NCBI GenBank assembly: GCA_022457155.1
Contig: JAJGOT010000163.1
Location: 1,381,001 to 1,445,000 of the forward strand
DNA: 64,000 nt
Source: Cladopsammia gracilis
Lineage: Eukaryota > Cnidaria > Anthozoa > Scleractinia > Dendrophylliidae
Reading direction: 5' to 3'
Program-made: the position numbers and the translations under genes
Part shown: one piece after another, positions 9,176-17,733 of the stretch
Layout of the letters: every line of letters starts with the position of its first letter
Numbering within the stretch: position 1 is the stretch's first letter
Notes under the pieces: generated by a model
The model's input: only the letters and a program-made list of their open reading frames with translations
What the model was told of the DNA's origin: nothing
The model's database searches: none

Positions 9176-9332
9176 AGCCAGCGCCTATATTAGTTGGTTT
9201 GCAAACAATTGGTTCATGTGTGGGTGGGGAGGGCGCCTTTGCCAGAAGTCTTTCTATTTCATTGTATGTTAAGGGTCTGGTAGATGGTAGGGGAGCCGGC
9301 TTATCATAGAAGTTGATGTTGCTTGTAGCCAT
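9078..9332 (-). CDS. 84-aa ORF, possible frameshifted N-terminus of the ATPase
   Basis: Starts MATSNINFYDKPAPLPSTRP directly below a TATATATATATA motif. Its Pro-rich first 55 residues look coding. After GAGYGPKK the sequence turns into out-of-frame translation of the ATPase P-loop region. Just past the point where both frames read a Pro-(Arg/Lys)-Lys stretch there is a short A run (AAGAAAG). The simplest readings are a one-base indel in a longer ATPase gene, a programmed shift, or an independent leader protein. Only one overlapping P-loop frame is real, so the last 30 residues of this ORF are doubtful. Confidence 0.5.
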   Translation of the reverse strand: MATSNINFYDKPAPLPSTRPLTYNEIERLLAKAPSPPTHEPIVCKPTNIGAGYGPKKVAIQCTNRGPHQLWQDTVSFKPTARPL

Positions 9333-9356
9333 GGTATATATATATATATGTGTATT

Positions 9357-10601
9357 TTAGTACTGTACAGATTCCAGCTGCCTGCTAATGATGTTCAACT
9401 GTGAGTCTGAGATGGTGAAGATGTGGCAGTTTGCATTTCCCGAGCCTGTGCCGTTTCGTTCAATCTCGAGTTGCACACCATCCTGTGTGTTGACGAGTCG
9501 TTGGCCGTTGCCGTGCAGAGCTGGGTCAGCCATGGACCGCAGGTCAATCCAGAGACCAAACTTGTTGTCTGTGAGATATTTGGTCAGGTTCATGTTGGGC
9601 CTGCCGCGCGTGTGAAAGTGTCGGGAGATTTCACTCCACATGTCAGTGCCGGCGATACCCTCGTTGTAGACCCTGTTTGGAACCCCATTTACGGTTACCT
9701 TAACTTTGGTGATGTCTGGATTGAAATAGTTCTCAGAGTCCCTTGCACCCGCAGCATAGGGGCTGATGAACAGCAAGAGGATGCCCTTGAGAGACCTGCG
9801 CTGTGGGTTTACCCGAAGATTCATCCGAGTGTCCCCGCTTTTTGAGAAGGGATGCACCCGATCTCGCATTACGAAGTCATAGGCGAACTCCTTGCCGCTA
9901 GTATAAGTGTTTGTTGCTTCATCAGCCAGCTCCTTACTTCTGATTGTCTCGTACTCCAGCTGGATGTTTTCCAACTTGTACACGAGCTTGCTTGTGTCTG
10001 AGCCTCGGACAACTTGGTTTGCGGGGGCTAGGGTTAGTTCGAAGACCAGATCATTGAATAGGGCCTGGGGGTACATGATTCCGTGATCAGTTAAGATTTG
10101 GTGATCCAGTTTGATGCGATACTTATTCTTGTATATTGTCTCCAGCTTCTTCTCTGCATCCACGCCGGAAGACTTCTTGTCGCCGGCATTAGAGCGGATC
10201 TTGCACAAATCCTCACTCTGGATGCCCTCCATAAGCATGTTGTCCCGCTCATCGGTTGATTTGAATAGGTCTTCGAAGATCTTGTAGATGTCGTACCCAA
10301 CTGTGTCCTCGACGGTGGTGGCGCCAAACTTTACAACGAGCCTGTCCACCAGGGCCCTTGAAACATTTTGCACGAGAAAGTTGTTAGCGTGGCCCCCGGC
10401 TAGGTTGATGTTAAACACAAGTGCAAGCGAGCCGGACACAAGGACATCATGCTCGCCCAGCTTGGGCACCGAGACGTACAGTGTCTCGCCGGGATTGGCC
10501 TCAGATGGGTTGAATGTGATGCGCTTAACGGTTCGCTCTGCCTTCATGGCACCCACTGTCTTTTCGCTGTGAGATGGAAGTAGATTCGGTTGCACAGCCA
10601 T
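9357..10601 (-). CDS. Probable double jelly-roll major capsid protein
   Basis: A 414-aa protein starting at the ATG at 10601, not further upstream, because TATATA lies 2-8 nt before it. It is rich in alternating beta-type sequence in two similar-sized halves, with FLVQNVSRALVDRLVVKFG and GYDIYKIFEDLF in the first and LKGILLLFISPYAAG and KFGLWIDLRS in the second. It ends LESVQY. Length and two-part layout suit a PRD1/adenovirus-lineage double jelly-roll capsid protein. Assignment rests on remembered similarity to capsid-type Polinton proteins, not on a structure prediction. Divergent from the gene at 10646, with only 44 nt between them. Confidence 0.65.
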   Translation of the reverse strand: MAVQPNLLPSHSEKTVGAMKAERTVKRITFNPSEANPGETLYVSVPKLGEHDVLVSGSLALVFNINLAGGHANNFLVQNVSRALVDRLVVKFGATTVEDTVGYDIYKIFEDLFKSTDERDNMLMEGIQSEDLCKIRSNAGDKKSSGVDAEKKLETIYKNKYRIKLDHQILTDHGIMYPQALFNDLVFELTLAPANQVVRGSDTSKLVYKLENIQLEYETIRSKELADEATNTYTSGKEFAYDFVMRDRVHPFSKSGDTRMNLRVNPQRRSLKGILLLFISPYAAGARDSENYFNPDITKVKVTVNGVPNRVYNEGIAGTDMWSEISRHFHTRGRPNMNLTKYLTDNKFGLWIDLRSMADPALHGNGQRLVNTQDGVQLEIERNGTGSGNANCHIFTISDSQLNIISRQLESVQY

Positions 10602-10645
10602 GGTATATATTTGTGTTTTTAAACTTATATATATATACTCTGACC
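10602..10645. promoter_or_regulatory. Compact bidirectional promoter between capsid and coiled-coil genes
   Basis: These 44 nt separate two divergent start codons. ATATATA lies 2-8 nt before the minus-strand start at 10601, and TATATATATATA lies about 8-20 nt before the plus-strand start at 10646. No room exists for ordinary 5' leaders. Confidence 0.7.
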
Positions 10646-12037
10646 ATGGCAGAAGGTGGATATGATATACCTGGCGAGAACGAAAACACCGGGCTTGACT
10701 GGGATATAGACCACGATGGTGACGACGACGAAGAAGAAGAAGTTGATACAACAGCCCCCTTTCAACCGGGAGCTGCATCCACCCCATACCCTGGCGGTGA
10801 AGAGCAGATTGAAATGCATACACTGCCTCGCGAACAGAGCGGTTTTGATTCTGAAGGCATCCCTCTGCTTGAAGGCGACTTCTTAGATGCAACGGAAAAA
10901 GCATCTAGAATCGATCAAGCTATGGACTGGCTTAAAAGCCGCTTTCCGAAAATAAATCTCAGACGAATAGACCCTATTGGTTTCGGTAAAAAAACAGAAA
11001 ATATAGGCAGAATTGTTACCTTTGGGCCAAGGGGTGGCGAGAAGCCCATTTTCAAACAAGATGGGTCTGGCCTTCTTAAATCATTTACAGACAAGTTCGA
11101 AAGGGCTCTTGGCCCAAGCGCTGAAGAGATACTCGTTGAAGACAGAACATCAATAAGGGAAGAAGAACAAAGTCTGAAGGAGGCAGAAAAACAACTGAAG
11201 GAGACTGAAAAGGTTTTTGCAGAAAAACAACAAGCTTCAGAAAGAGTACAAAACCTCAGGGGAAGACTCGAAGAAACACAAGCTAGGCGTGAAGCTTTGG
11301 AACAGGATGGTGGTTCAAGACTTGAGAATGAAACCGAGATAAATAGACTGAAACAACTAGAAAAAAATCTTCAACGAGATCTTGAAAACGAGAAAAAAGA
11401 ATTAGGGGCCCTGCAAAAAATACAAAAACAACGAGACCAAGAGCAGGCAAAGGCGGACAAAATCAGAACACGCCTTTCTGCGAAAACAAGAGAAAGAAAT
11501 GCTGTCGAAGCAAGACTGAACTCCACCAAGCCGCTGGATGAGTTAAACGAACAAGAGGCCGAGCTTGTACGACAAAACGAGGAAGACCGACGCGTGATAG
11601 AGGATGAGAACACTTCTCCCTCTGACAGAGAAGCCGCGGAAGCCCGAGTTGCTGAGCGAGAAGAAGAACTGGCAAGACTAAGAACACAGGTTCAAGAAAG
11701 AGAAGAAGCCTTGCCTTTGAGAGAAAGGGTCAAAAATATCTTCAAGAAATATGGCTGGACCCTTCAAGCAGTTGTTCTGGCTGCAGGTCTAGTCATAGGC
11801 GCTGTGACGATTGCTGCAATGAATGGCTTAAAGGCCGGCACCAAGGCTATTGGCAATGGGCTCAAAGCCCTAGGAAATAAGGTTGCCTCCATCTTGCCAG
11901 GCTTGATCGGTTCGATCGTGAACTTTATCTTCAAAACAGCCGGCCAGGTTATATCCTTCCTTGGCGAGCACGCCTGGCTGCTGATCCTTGCCGTTGTGGG
12001 CTTCATGATTGAAAGGATCACCAAGCGCAGGAGATAA
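10646..12037 (+). CDS. Coiled-coil protein with C-terminal membrane segments
   Basis: 463 aa from the ATG at 10646. An acidic N-terminus (Asp/Glu run near residues 25-35) is followed by a long Glu/Lys/Arg/Gln coiled coil (about 165-360). The hydrophobic C-terminus has several apolar helices (VVLAAGLVIGAVTIAAMNGL, then SILPGLIGSIVNFIF, then WLLILAVVGFMI) and ends in basic KRRR. It could anchor internal virion components to a membrane. I recall similar proteins from other cnidarian Polintons, without assigned function. Confidence 0.8.
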   Translation: MAEGGYDIPGENENTGLDWDIDHDGDDDEEEEVDTTAPFQPGAASTPYPGGEEQIEMHTLPREQSGFDSEGIPLLEGDFLDATEKASRIDQAMDWLKSRFPKINLRRIDPIGFGKKTENIGRIVTFGPRGGEKPIFKQDGSGLLKSFTDKFERALGPSAEEILVEDRTSIREEEQSLKEAEKQLKETEKVFAEKQQASERVQNLRGRLEETQARREALEQDGGSRLENETEINRLKQLEKNLQRDLENEKKELGALQKIQKQRDQEQAKADKIRTRLSAKTRERNAVEARLNSTKPLDELNEQEAELVRQNEEDRRVIEDENTSPSDREAAEARVAEREEELARLRTQVQEREEALPLRERVKNIFKKYGWTLQAVVLAAGLVIGAVTIAAMNGLKAGTKAIGNGLKALGNKVASILPGLIGSIVNFIFKTAGQVISFLGEHAWLLILAVVGFMIERITKRRR

Positions 12038-13891
12038 TTATCTCATCCAGACAAACAAGCCTGCCAAAGCAAGCGCACCCACGCCAATGAGCGCCTTGTT
12101 TACATGATGCGGCTCGATCTTAGTCTCTTGCGTTGTGACTGGTTTTGGTGTTGGTGTGGAGGCTAGTTGTGGTGTGGGTACGGGGGCTGGTTTTGGGTCT
12201 TTTGGCGCTATACCTTGTGCCTGTGTGGCCTGTTTATGTATCGGGTTCGATGGGTGACTGTTTGGTGGGTTTATTTTTGTTGGTCCCCCATCCATGTGGC
12301 GAAGGGAGGCTTTTTTTGTGGCAAGATTGACATCATTGTTAACACCCAGCTTCATCCCTTGCGTTGCCTCCTTGAGATTGTTGTTGTACCCCACCACGCT
12401 CTCTGTGTTGATAATCATGCGTGATGGCATGAGCCAACTTCCGGGCGCTGTCGCAAAGTCTAAGCGCACTTTCGTTGCTTGGATGGCAAGTTGATATCGC
12501 TGTACGCTTGTTGCGATGTCGTTCAGTATTATAGCCTCCTCTAGATGGGTGAGGAATACTCTCTGCGTTTCGAACGCCCGGCCTCCTCTTCCAATGATGC
12601 TGCTGCGAGTGTTTGCTTGTGCACCCAGGATGCAGTACACAAAGGCCTCGATTGACTGATTCATACGCGCGAGCCCTGGCTGTGTTAGCCCTTGTGCATA
12701 ATTCGGCACAAAGTGCTCGAACTGACTAACAGCGCCCTGGTCGTTACGAACGAAGTATATGCCGTTTGCTCGATAGTTTGGGTCTTTTCTGTCTGTGACG
12801 CGCTCGTCATCAAACAGAGCTAGATCGGAATCAGGATAGTCGTAATCAGTAGAGTAGGGGCCCTCACCAGGAACCCAAATGTACACATTGCCAAGCCCGT
12901 GATTTTTGCCGTATGTGAAACGGAAGTCAGCATTGGGGTCGACACCGAACTCTTGGCAAATCCCCTTGTATGCGTCGATGTTGAACTTGTTGTCTTTCTG
13001 GTTGAATGTGGGGTCATCTGGCAAAGCACTCACGCTCTGTTCCCCACCCATTTTGTAAAGAATTCGCCTTGTGAAATAGACGTGAAACCTGTAAAATGAC
13101 CGGAGCTGCGGGGTTAGGGAGAGAGTCGAGTTCTTATCAAACAGAAGGTCGCGCGAGATCCCGCAGCCGGTTGTTGCACACCACAGAGCAAAGTTTAGTT
13201 GCTGTGGCCAGAAACTCATATGCGGGCCGCCGAGCCACTTTCTCCCATATTTCGCGGTTGTGAACGAAATTTGTGTGTCTCTGAAAATGTTTCTGTATTT
13301 CGTTGTGAAATAATCAGTTGGCGTGACATAGATCTTTTGCGCTTCATCGTTCAAGACAGAGCCAATCATCATGTCTTTATCGATTGAGGTGGCGAATTCA
13401 ACAGCCGGGATTGGTTTTTGTGTGTTTCGGTTTAACGTTAACTGATAAGGGAAACCGCCAATATACTCTAAGCCAAGGGCGTCTTTCAGGGCTTGTGTCC
13501 AATTCTTGTGCGGTATGTCTGAGGGCATAGCCCAGGAGCCATGCCCCTCTGAGAAAAGAACTACTGCTGTGGCTTTGTGCTTTTCGTCGAAAGAAACTTC
13601 TGTTGTAAATCTTGACATATCAGCGTGCGGGAAACGCCTTTTGAAGTCTGAAATAGCCTTAGCCTTGGCGGCTGTAGAGAGTTTTTCAGCCTCCGGAGAA
13701 CTAAGCCAAGCAAGTTGCGGATTTACTGTGGGTGGTGTTGGCTGTTTTTTGCTAATATACCTGCTCTGTTGGGGATAGAGGGGATTTTGGGGACGAGGAA
13801 AAAACGGGGGTGGGGGTCCGTAATCGTGACCGCCAATGTCTAGACCGAGATTTGAACCAGGATTAAAACCACCAGGGCGTCTGCCAAACAT
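12038..13891 (-). CDS. Large conserved Polinton protein, possible virion component
   Basis: 617 aa. A Gly/Pro-rich N-terminus (1-55) is followed by a well-folded-looking core rich in aromatic residues (for example FWPQQLNFALWCATTGCG near 225-245 and SIEAFVYCILGAQ near 410), a Pro/Thr-rich linker (about 545-590) and a single C-terminal transmembrane helix (ALIGVGALALAGLFVWM). No enzymatic motif found. The tail-anchored layout and capsid neighbourhood suggest a structural or membrane protein. It abuts the plus-strand gene's stop (12037/12038) and diverges from the gene at 13940. Confidence 0.78.
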   Translation of the reverse strand: MFGRRPGGFNPGSNLGLDIGGHDYGPPPPFFPRPQNPLYPQQSRYISKKQPTPPTVNPQLAWLSSPEAEKLSTAAKAKAISDFKRRFPHADMSRFTTEVSFDEKHKATAVVLFSEGHGSWAMPSDIPHKNWTQALKDALGLEYIGGFPYQLTLNRNTQKPIPAVEFATSIDKDMMIGSVLNDEAQKIYVTPTDYFTTKYRNIFRDTQISFTTAKYGRKWLGGPHMSFWPQQLNFALWCATTGCGISRDLLFDKNSTLSLTPQLRSFYRFHVYFTRRILYKMGGEQSVSALPDDPTFNQKDNKFNIDAYKGICQEFGVDPNADFRFTYGKNHGLGNVYIWVPGEGPYSTDYDYPDSDLALFDDERVTDRKDPNYRANGIYFVRNDQGAVSQFEHFVPNYAQGLTQPGLARMNQSIEAFVYCILGAQANTRSSIIGRGGRAFETQRVFLTHLEEAIILNDIATSVQRYQLAIQATKVRLDFATAPGSWLMPSRMIINTESVVGYNNNLKEATQGMKLGVNNDVNLATKKASLRHMDGGPTKINPPNSHPSNPIHKQATQAQGIAPKDPKPAPVPTPQLASTPTPKPVTTQETKIEPHHVNKALIGVGALALAGLFVWMR

Positions 13892-13939
13892 GATTGAATA
13901 TATATATTTTAAATTTAAATATATATATTTATATACACA
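13892..13939. promoter_or_regulatory. AT-rich bidirectional promoter
   Basis: 48 nt between divergent starts at 13891 (minus) and 13940 (plus), made almost only of TATATATA tracts on both sides of TTTAAATTTAAA. It shows the TATA-next-to-ATG arrangement in its clearest form. Confidence 0.7.
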
Positions 13940-14608
13940 ATGGTTGTGTTAACAATCGTCGCACCTTCGAACCCTCACACCATCTACTTCGACCACCCGC
14001 TTCAGAAACCGAGTTACATAAGACTTGTTTCTTGTTCATTTTACAACTCGTGGCATAATTTGAAAGAAAATGCAACTATTTCAACAACAATAGATAGCTC
14101 CAATGGATCAACTCCAAACGTGACATTACTTCAAGGGCATTACACCATTGATAGTCTAGCGAAACAATTTAACGACTTATCCACCCAACATAGAATAAAA
14201 TTACAATTATCAACTACTATAAATACACCAGTCGGCGCGATGGTCATTCACAATGGAAGTAATGTAAAGTTTAGTGACAATCTGGCAAATTTACTTGGCA
14301 TAAGAGCTGTATTGTTTCTAGTAACATACGTCAAAGGATTAACATCACCAAGCACTTACTTTATCCACTGCGATCTGGTTGATAAAGAACAGAACCTGTT
14401 CAACGGTAAGCCTTCGACTGTCTTGGCTAAATTTGATCTTCGAGGTGTGCCATATGAGAAAGTTTTCTATGAATCAACACAGCAGAACATGCGTGACGTC
14501 TCGTCTGGTGATTATGTAAACAGCATAACACTGTCTGTAAGGGATGAACACAATGCCCTTTTTGACTTCAATAACATGCCCCTTGAATTTGAACTTGAGA
14601 TCAATTAA
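13940..14608 (+). CDS. Penton-like minor capsid candidate
   Basis: A 222-aa beta-rich protein with no membrane helix. It begins MVVLTIVAPSNPHTIYFDHP and ends in YVNSITLSVRDEHNALFDFN followed by PLEFELEIN. Size and beta composition fit the single jelly-roll minor capsid (penton) proteins of Polintons, and it lies among other likely virion genes. I cannot see a diagnostic motif, so the role is inference. A run of ATATATATTTATATA precedes the start. Confidence 0.6.
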   Translation: MVVLTIVAPSNPHTIYFDHPLQKPSYIRLVSCSFYNSWHNLKENATISTTIDSSNGSTPNVTLLQGHYTIDSLAKQFNDLSTQHRIKLQLSTTINTPVGAMVIHNGSNVKFSDNLANLLGIRAVLFLVTYVKGLTSPSTYFIHCDLVDKEQNLFNGKPSTVLAKFDLRGVPYEKVFYESTQQNMRDVSSGDYVNSITLSVRDEHNALFDFNNMPLEFELEIN

Positions 14609-14636
14609 AAAATATATTATATATATATACCCCCTG

Positions 14637-15317
14637 ATGATGAGCTCGACTAACGTGTTGCCATCAGCTCCTGAATACAGCGAAACTACATCGCTTTACC
14701 CAGACTTATCCAACGGTGAAGACTTCAGACTCAAGAAAATTTCTGATTTGCAAAAGGAGCTTGAGTCGGAGGCGAATCATTACAGACAAGTTGCTAAGAA
14801 ATACAAGAGAACACACACCATTGTTCACGGAACCGCAGTAAGTTTTGGTTTCATTTCTACAGCTTTGTCTTCAGCCACAATCGTCACAGCCCTGACAGGA
14901 GCCGGGCTCATAGCCAGCCCTGTCATTGCCGGCGTGGCAGCTTTGACAGGTTTTTCAGCGGCCGGCATCACTTTGTTTAGCAGGCGGCTTGATAGAAAAA
15001 TTACTAAACACGAAAAAATATACACACTCGCCCTTGCTAAACGAAACTCTGTCTTTGAGCTGGTTTCAAAAGCTCTAACTGACAAGCGTATCAGCGATTC
15101 AGAATTCAAAATAATCCTCCGTGAAGTTGAGAGCTATTATGAACTTAAGAACGAAATACGCTCTGGTGAAGCAAAACCCTCACAAAACAAACAAACTCAA
15201 ACTCAAACGCCAGATCTTGACAAGATCAGAAAAGAAATCCGCAAGGAAGAACAAGAAAAGATTAAAAAAAAACTCAATCGTCTTACCGCTGTGTCCAAGT
15301 CAGATTTGAAAGACTAA
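14637..15317 (+). CDS. Membrane protein with central hydrophobic hairpin
   Basis: 226 aa from the ATG at 14637 (another ATG follows at once). The N-terminal 60 residues are helical and charged. Two apolar Gly/Ala-rich helices follow (TAVSFGFISTALSSATIVTA and GLIASPVIAGVAALTGFSA), then a positive region (SRRLDRKITKHEKI) and a Lys/Glu-rich tail. The minus-strand gene at 26476-26862 in Polinton 2 has the same plan, suggesting a shared family. The ORF begins 28 nt after the upstream stop, behind a TATATATATA motif. Confidence 0.75.
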   Translation: MMSSTNVLPSAPEYSETTSLYPDLSNGEDFRLKKISDLQKELESEANHYRQVAKKYKRTHTIVHGTAVSFGFISTALSSATIVTALTGAGLIASPVIAGVAALTGFSAAGITLFSRRLDRKITKHEKIYTLALAKRNSVFELVSKALTDKRISDSEFKIILREVESYYELKNEIRSGEAKPSQNKQTQTQTPDLDKIRKEIRKEEQEKIKKKLNRLTAVSKSDLKD

Positions 15318-15356
15318 ATTCGGGTTTCTCGCTTTATCTAACAAAAGAACGCAATT

Positions 15357-15420
15357 GCGTGACAAAGCGTGACACATGACGTGACATTGTGCGTGACTGT
15401 CACGCGTGACATTGCGTGAC
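15357..15420. repeat. GCGTGAC iteron-like cluster
   Basis: GCGTGAC occurs at 15357, 15367, 15391, 15404 and 15414, with ACGTGAC at 15379 and one inverted copy (GTCACGC at 15399) that forms the palindrome GTCACGCGTGAC. Seven sites in 64 bp, in the only long gene-free stretch of Polinton 1. Confidence 0.85.
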
Positions 15421-15449
15421 ACATAACAAAAAGGGACAAAACCCTCGTC

Positions 15450-15700
15450 GGGGGGTGCTCTGGTGGCTGTTTCGTTTTGCCGAGCCTAGGCTAGGACTTA
15501 ACTCCCTGACAAAGGAGTTGTCGTTTCCCATTTAGCCTCTGGGAGCGAGGTTGAGTTCTCCTAGGAGATCTCTGTTCAAGCACCCCCCTGTATCAGTTGG
15601 GCCGGGGCTGGTTCACCAGGGGGTCACTAACTGACGCAGCAACCCCACTACCCCTGGTCTGACATCGCATTAGCCGTAAGCAGGATTCAGTGGGGGCCAG
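15450..15700. ncRNA. Candidate structured RNA in Polinton 1
   Basis: GC-rich, no ORF. Perfect stems seen by eye: GGGGGGTGCT 15450-15459 with AGCACCCCCC 15579-15588. Nested inside it are AACTCC/GGAGTT (15500-15505, 15514-15519, extended by GAC/GTC), AGCCTC/GAGGTT (15534-15539, 15547-15552) and the palindrome TCTCCTAGGAGA (15557-15568). A second domain has TCAGTT/AACTGA (15593-15598, 15629-15634) around CTGG-ttca-CCAG. A third has CCCCACT/AGTGGGG (15643-15649, 15689-15695) with inner short stems. Strand, ends and transcription are unknown. A nested foldback element is the main alternative. Confidence 0.45.
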
Positions 15701-15931
15701 CCACACCTCCCTGAGCTATACCGAATTACAGACTTACTATAATATATGGTGCGAACAGGTCTTTTATATTCGACCGTGTTGCCGTGCTTTCACATGTGGT
15801 AACTCATAAAGAACTACGCATGCGCAAATATAACCGAAAAGTTGTATTTTTCTAAATATAGGCTTTACATAATAAATACCGGAAGTCACGATCGCCAAAT
15901 TGAAAAAATAATTGTATTGTATTGTATAAGC

Positions 15932-16591
15932 ATGACTGACTTCACCGCACGGCTCAGTGAACTTGACAAACAACACAATTTTGCCATCCTTCGCTCGCTA
16001 TATGGTGGTGATTATAGGAAAGAAATACACCGCTTGGGTCTGCCAGAAAAACTTTGCCATATCTACGAAGATATGGGGTTGGCAGAGATGGGGAAACAAT
16101 ATCTACAAGAACATTATAACGCCTTGCAGCGTGAACGTTGGGCCCGAAGATTGTACAAGAGGGCTTGTTATGATTGTGGTGGCTTATTTTTGCAATCAAG
16201 CGATTCTTGTGAACTTTATTGCAAAAAATGCGGTCGTGTGGAAGTGCTAGAGGATTATGCTCCGGCATATACGGATCAAAACATTTTGTACAAACCAAGA
16301 CAAAGGCAGTCGGCACGGTGTTATGCGTTTGGGTACGCTTTAACACGAATTAACAAAAGGATTGGATTGTCTATCGACCAAATAAATGAGGTGAAACGTA
16401 TTTTCAAACATATACAAGCTCGGCTTCCGAGAATTTCTTATACGTTTGTGATCTACAAAATCCTGGACATTACAATGCCGCTTGAAGACCCACAACGAGC
16501 GATTGTAAATTACCTGAGGCAGCAGATGTCAGAGAATATGATAATTAAAAACACCCGTTTATGGAGCAACGCTTTCAAAGATCTTGAGTAA
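15932..16591 (+). CDS. Zinc-ribbon protein, VLTF3-like transcription factor candidate
   Basis: 219 aa from the ATG at 15932, with TATAAGC directly before it. A zinc ribbon is formed by C79-x2-C82 and C97-x2-C100. It is followed by a conserved-looking helical region (YAFGYALTRINKRIGLSID, then EVKRIFKHI) resembling the C-terminal part of poxvirus late transcription factor 3 homologues, which many large DNA viruses and some Polintons carry to drive late genes. The family call is by motif pattern only. The 3' end overlaps the convergent YqaJ gene by 17 bp. Confidence 0.6.
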   Translation: MTDFTARLSELDKQHNFAILRSLYGGDYRKEIHRLGLPEKLCHIYEDMGLAEMGKQYLQEHYNALQRERWARRLYKRACYDCGGLFLQSSDSCELYCKKCGRVEVLEDYAPAYTDQNILYKPRQRQSARCYAFGYALTRINKRIGLSIDQINEVKRIFKHIQARLPRISYTFVIYKILDITMPLEDPQRAIVNYLRQQMSENMIIKNTRLWSNAFKDLE

Positions 16592-17708
16592 GCGCCTCCG
16601 CTTTCTCAATAAGAAATGCTTCTAACATAGCACTGTCATCGCCGATGTTGTCTTCAAAAGTTTCACCAGGTATGGTTTTCTCAAGGTGTTTTTGATTTGA
16701 TAAATTTTCATGTATTTTTCTGCGAAGCCTTGCCAAGTTCTCGTGAAATCGTTCGACCTTCGGTTGAATACTGTTCAAAAATCCCTCATGCTTGACAATT
16801 TCAAGCTCTGTGACTTTCAACAATTTCCATGAAAAGAAAGCAACCGGCTTCGGCCCCTCATCTGGAGCAAGGAAAGCCTTTTTCATTCTGAAGTAACGTA
16901 AAAACTCTTCATCTACGTATTCTTTGCTGAACGACATTCTGACCACACCGTAAGAACACCAGAGGTCTTTCTCGGCCATTGAAGTCATTATTTTCTCAAA
17001 TGTCTGAGTTTGTTCAAGAGCGCCAATGTCAATAAGTTTACTTTGATTGCGTGTAAGCTTTTGTTTTGAAAACAGATAACATATGCCCCAGGCAAGCGCT
17101 GGGTGATCTTTTGTCTGGTAAATATTTCCGCCGTTTAAAAGATTATTATGATTCGAACTTGGCTCTATCTGGTTTATAGAACACATTCTGAAGTAAGAAT
17201 CGACAAAAAGGCCTTTGTTGACCATTTCCCCACTAAACACAAGGCCAGTTTGTATCTGGGGTTTATAATAACTGGGCACTCGAGTCATGGCTATTTTCCG
17301 CTTGAAAGGACATTTGAACTCCAAAAGAATTAAATTATTATCTTTGTCAAGATAATAGCCGTCAGGGCTGCATATAATCTTTCGAAACAATGGATGATCT
17401 GTTGCCAGATTGAGGGATACAGAATGGGCAAATACTCTAGCAGAGTGCTTCTGCTCAAAATATTTACGGGCAAGCGGTTCGAACAGATTGCCCCAGGTAC
17501 AGGCCGTATTGCTATGCATGTCTGATGGCTGTAATTTTTTTAAAAGCAAGCTCTTTGGTGTTTCAAAGGGTGAAACTCCGATCAAGGCCGCAATTTCGGA
17601 TGCCCCAAGAGTATTTTGTCGATAACTCACCCAGTCGGCGCTCTTTTGTTTTAGACCAGTGTTCCTCGATTTTAGAAAGTTCAAGAACACTTGTGTTGTC
17701 GTCATCAT
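16575..17708 (-). CDS. YqaJ/lambda-type viral exonuclease
   Basis: 377 aa from the ATG at 17708 (TATATCA directly before it). Motifs of the YqaJ recombinase/lambda exonuclease family: GASEIA (35-40), GNLFEP with the catalytic E near 77, CSPDGYY with D116, and LLEFKCP with E130 and K132, followed by YKPQIQTGL with the family's Gln. It is expected to resect double-stranded DNA ends for recombination or replication of linear element DNA. The C-terminal 150 residues are helical and not recognised. Confidence 0.88.
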   Translation of the reverse strand: MMTTTQVFLNFLKSRNTGLKQKSADWVSYRQNTLGASEIAALIGVSPFETPKSLLLKKLQPSDMHSNTACTWGNLFEPLARKYFEQKHSARVFAHSVSLNLATDHPLFRKIICSPDGYYLDKDNNLILLEFKCPFKRKIAMTRVPSYYKPQIQTGLVFSGEMVNKGLFVDSYFRMCSINQIEPSSNHNNLLNGGNIYQTKDHPALAWGICYLFSKQKLTRNQSKLIDIGALEQTQTFEKIMTSMAEKDLWCSYGVVRMSFSKEYVDEEFLRYFRMKKAFLAPDEGPKPVAFFSWKLLKVTELEIVKHEGFLNSIQPKVERFHENLARLRRKIHENLSNQKHLEKTIPGETFEDNIGDDSAMLEAFLIEKAEALTQDL

Positions 17709-17733
17709 TGATATACGAATGGAAAGTGTTTTT

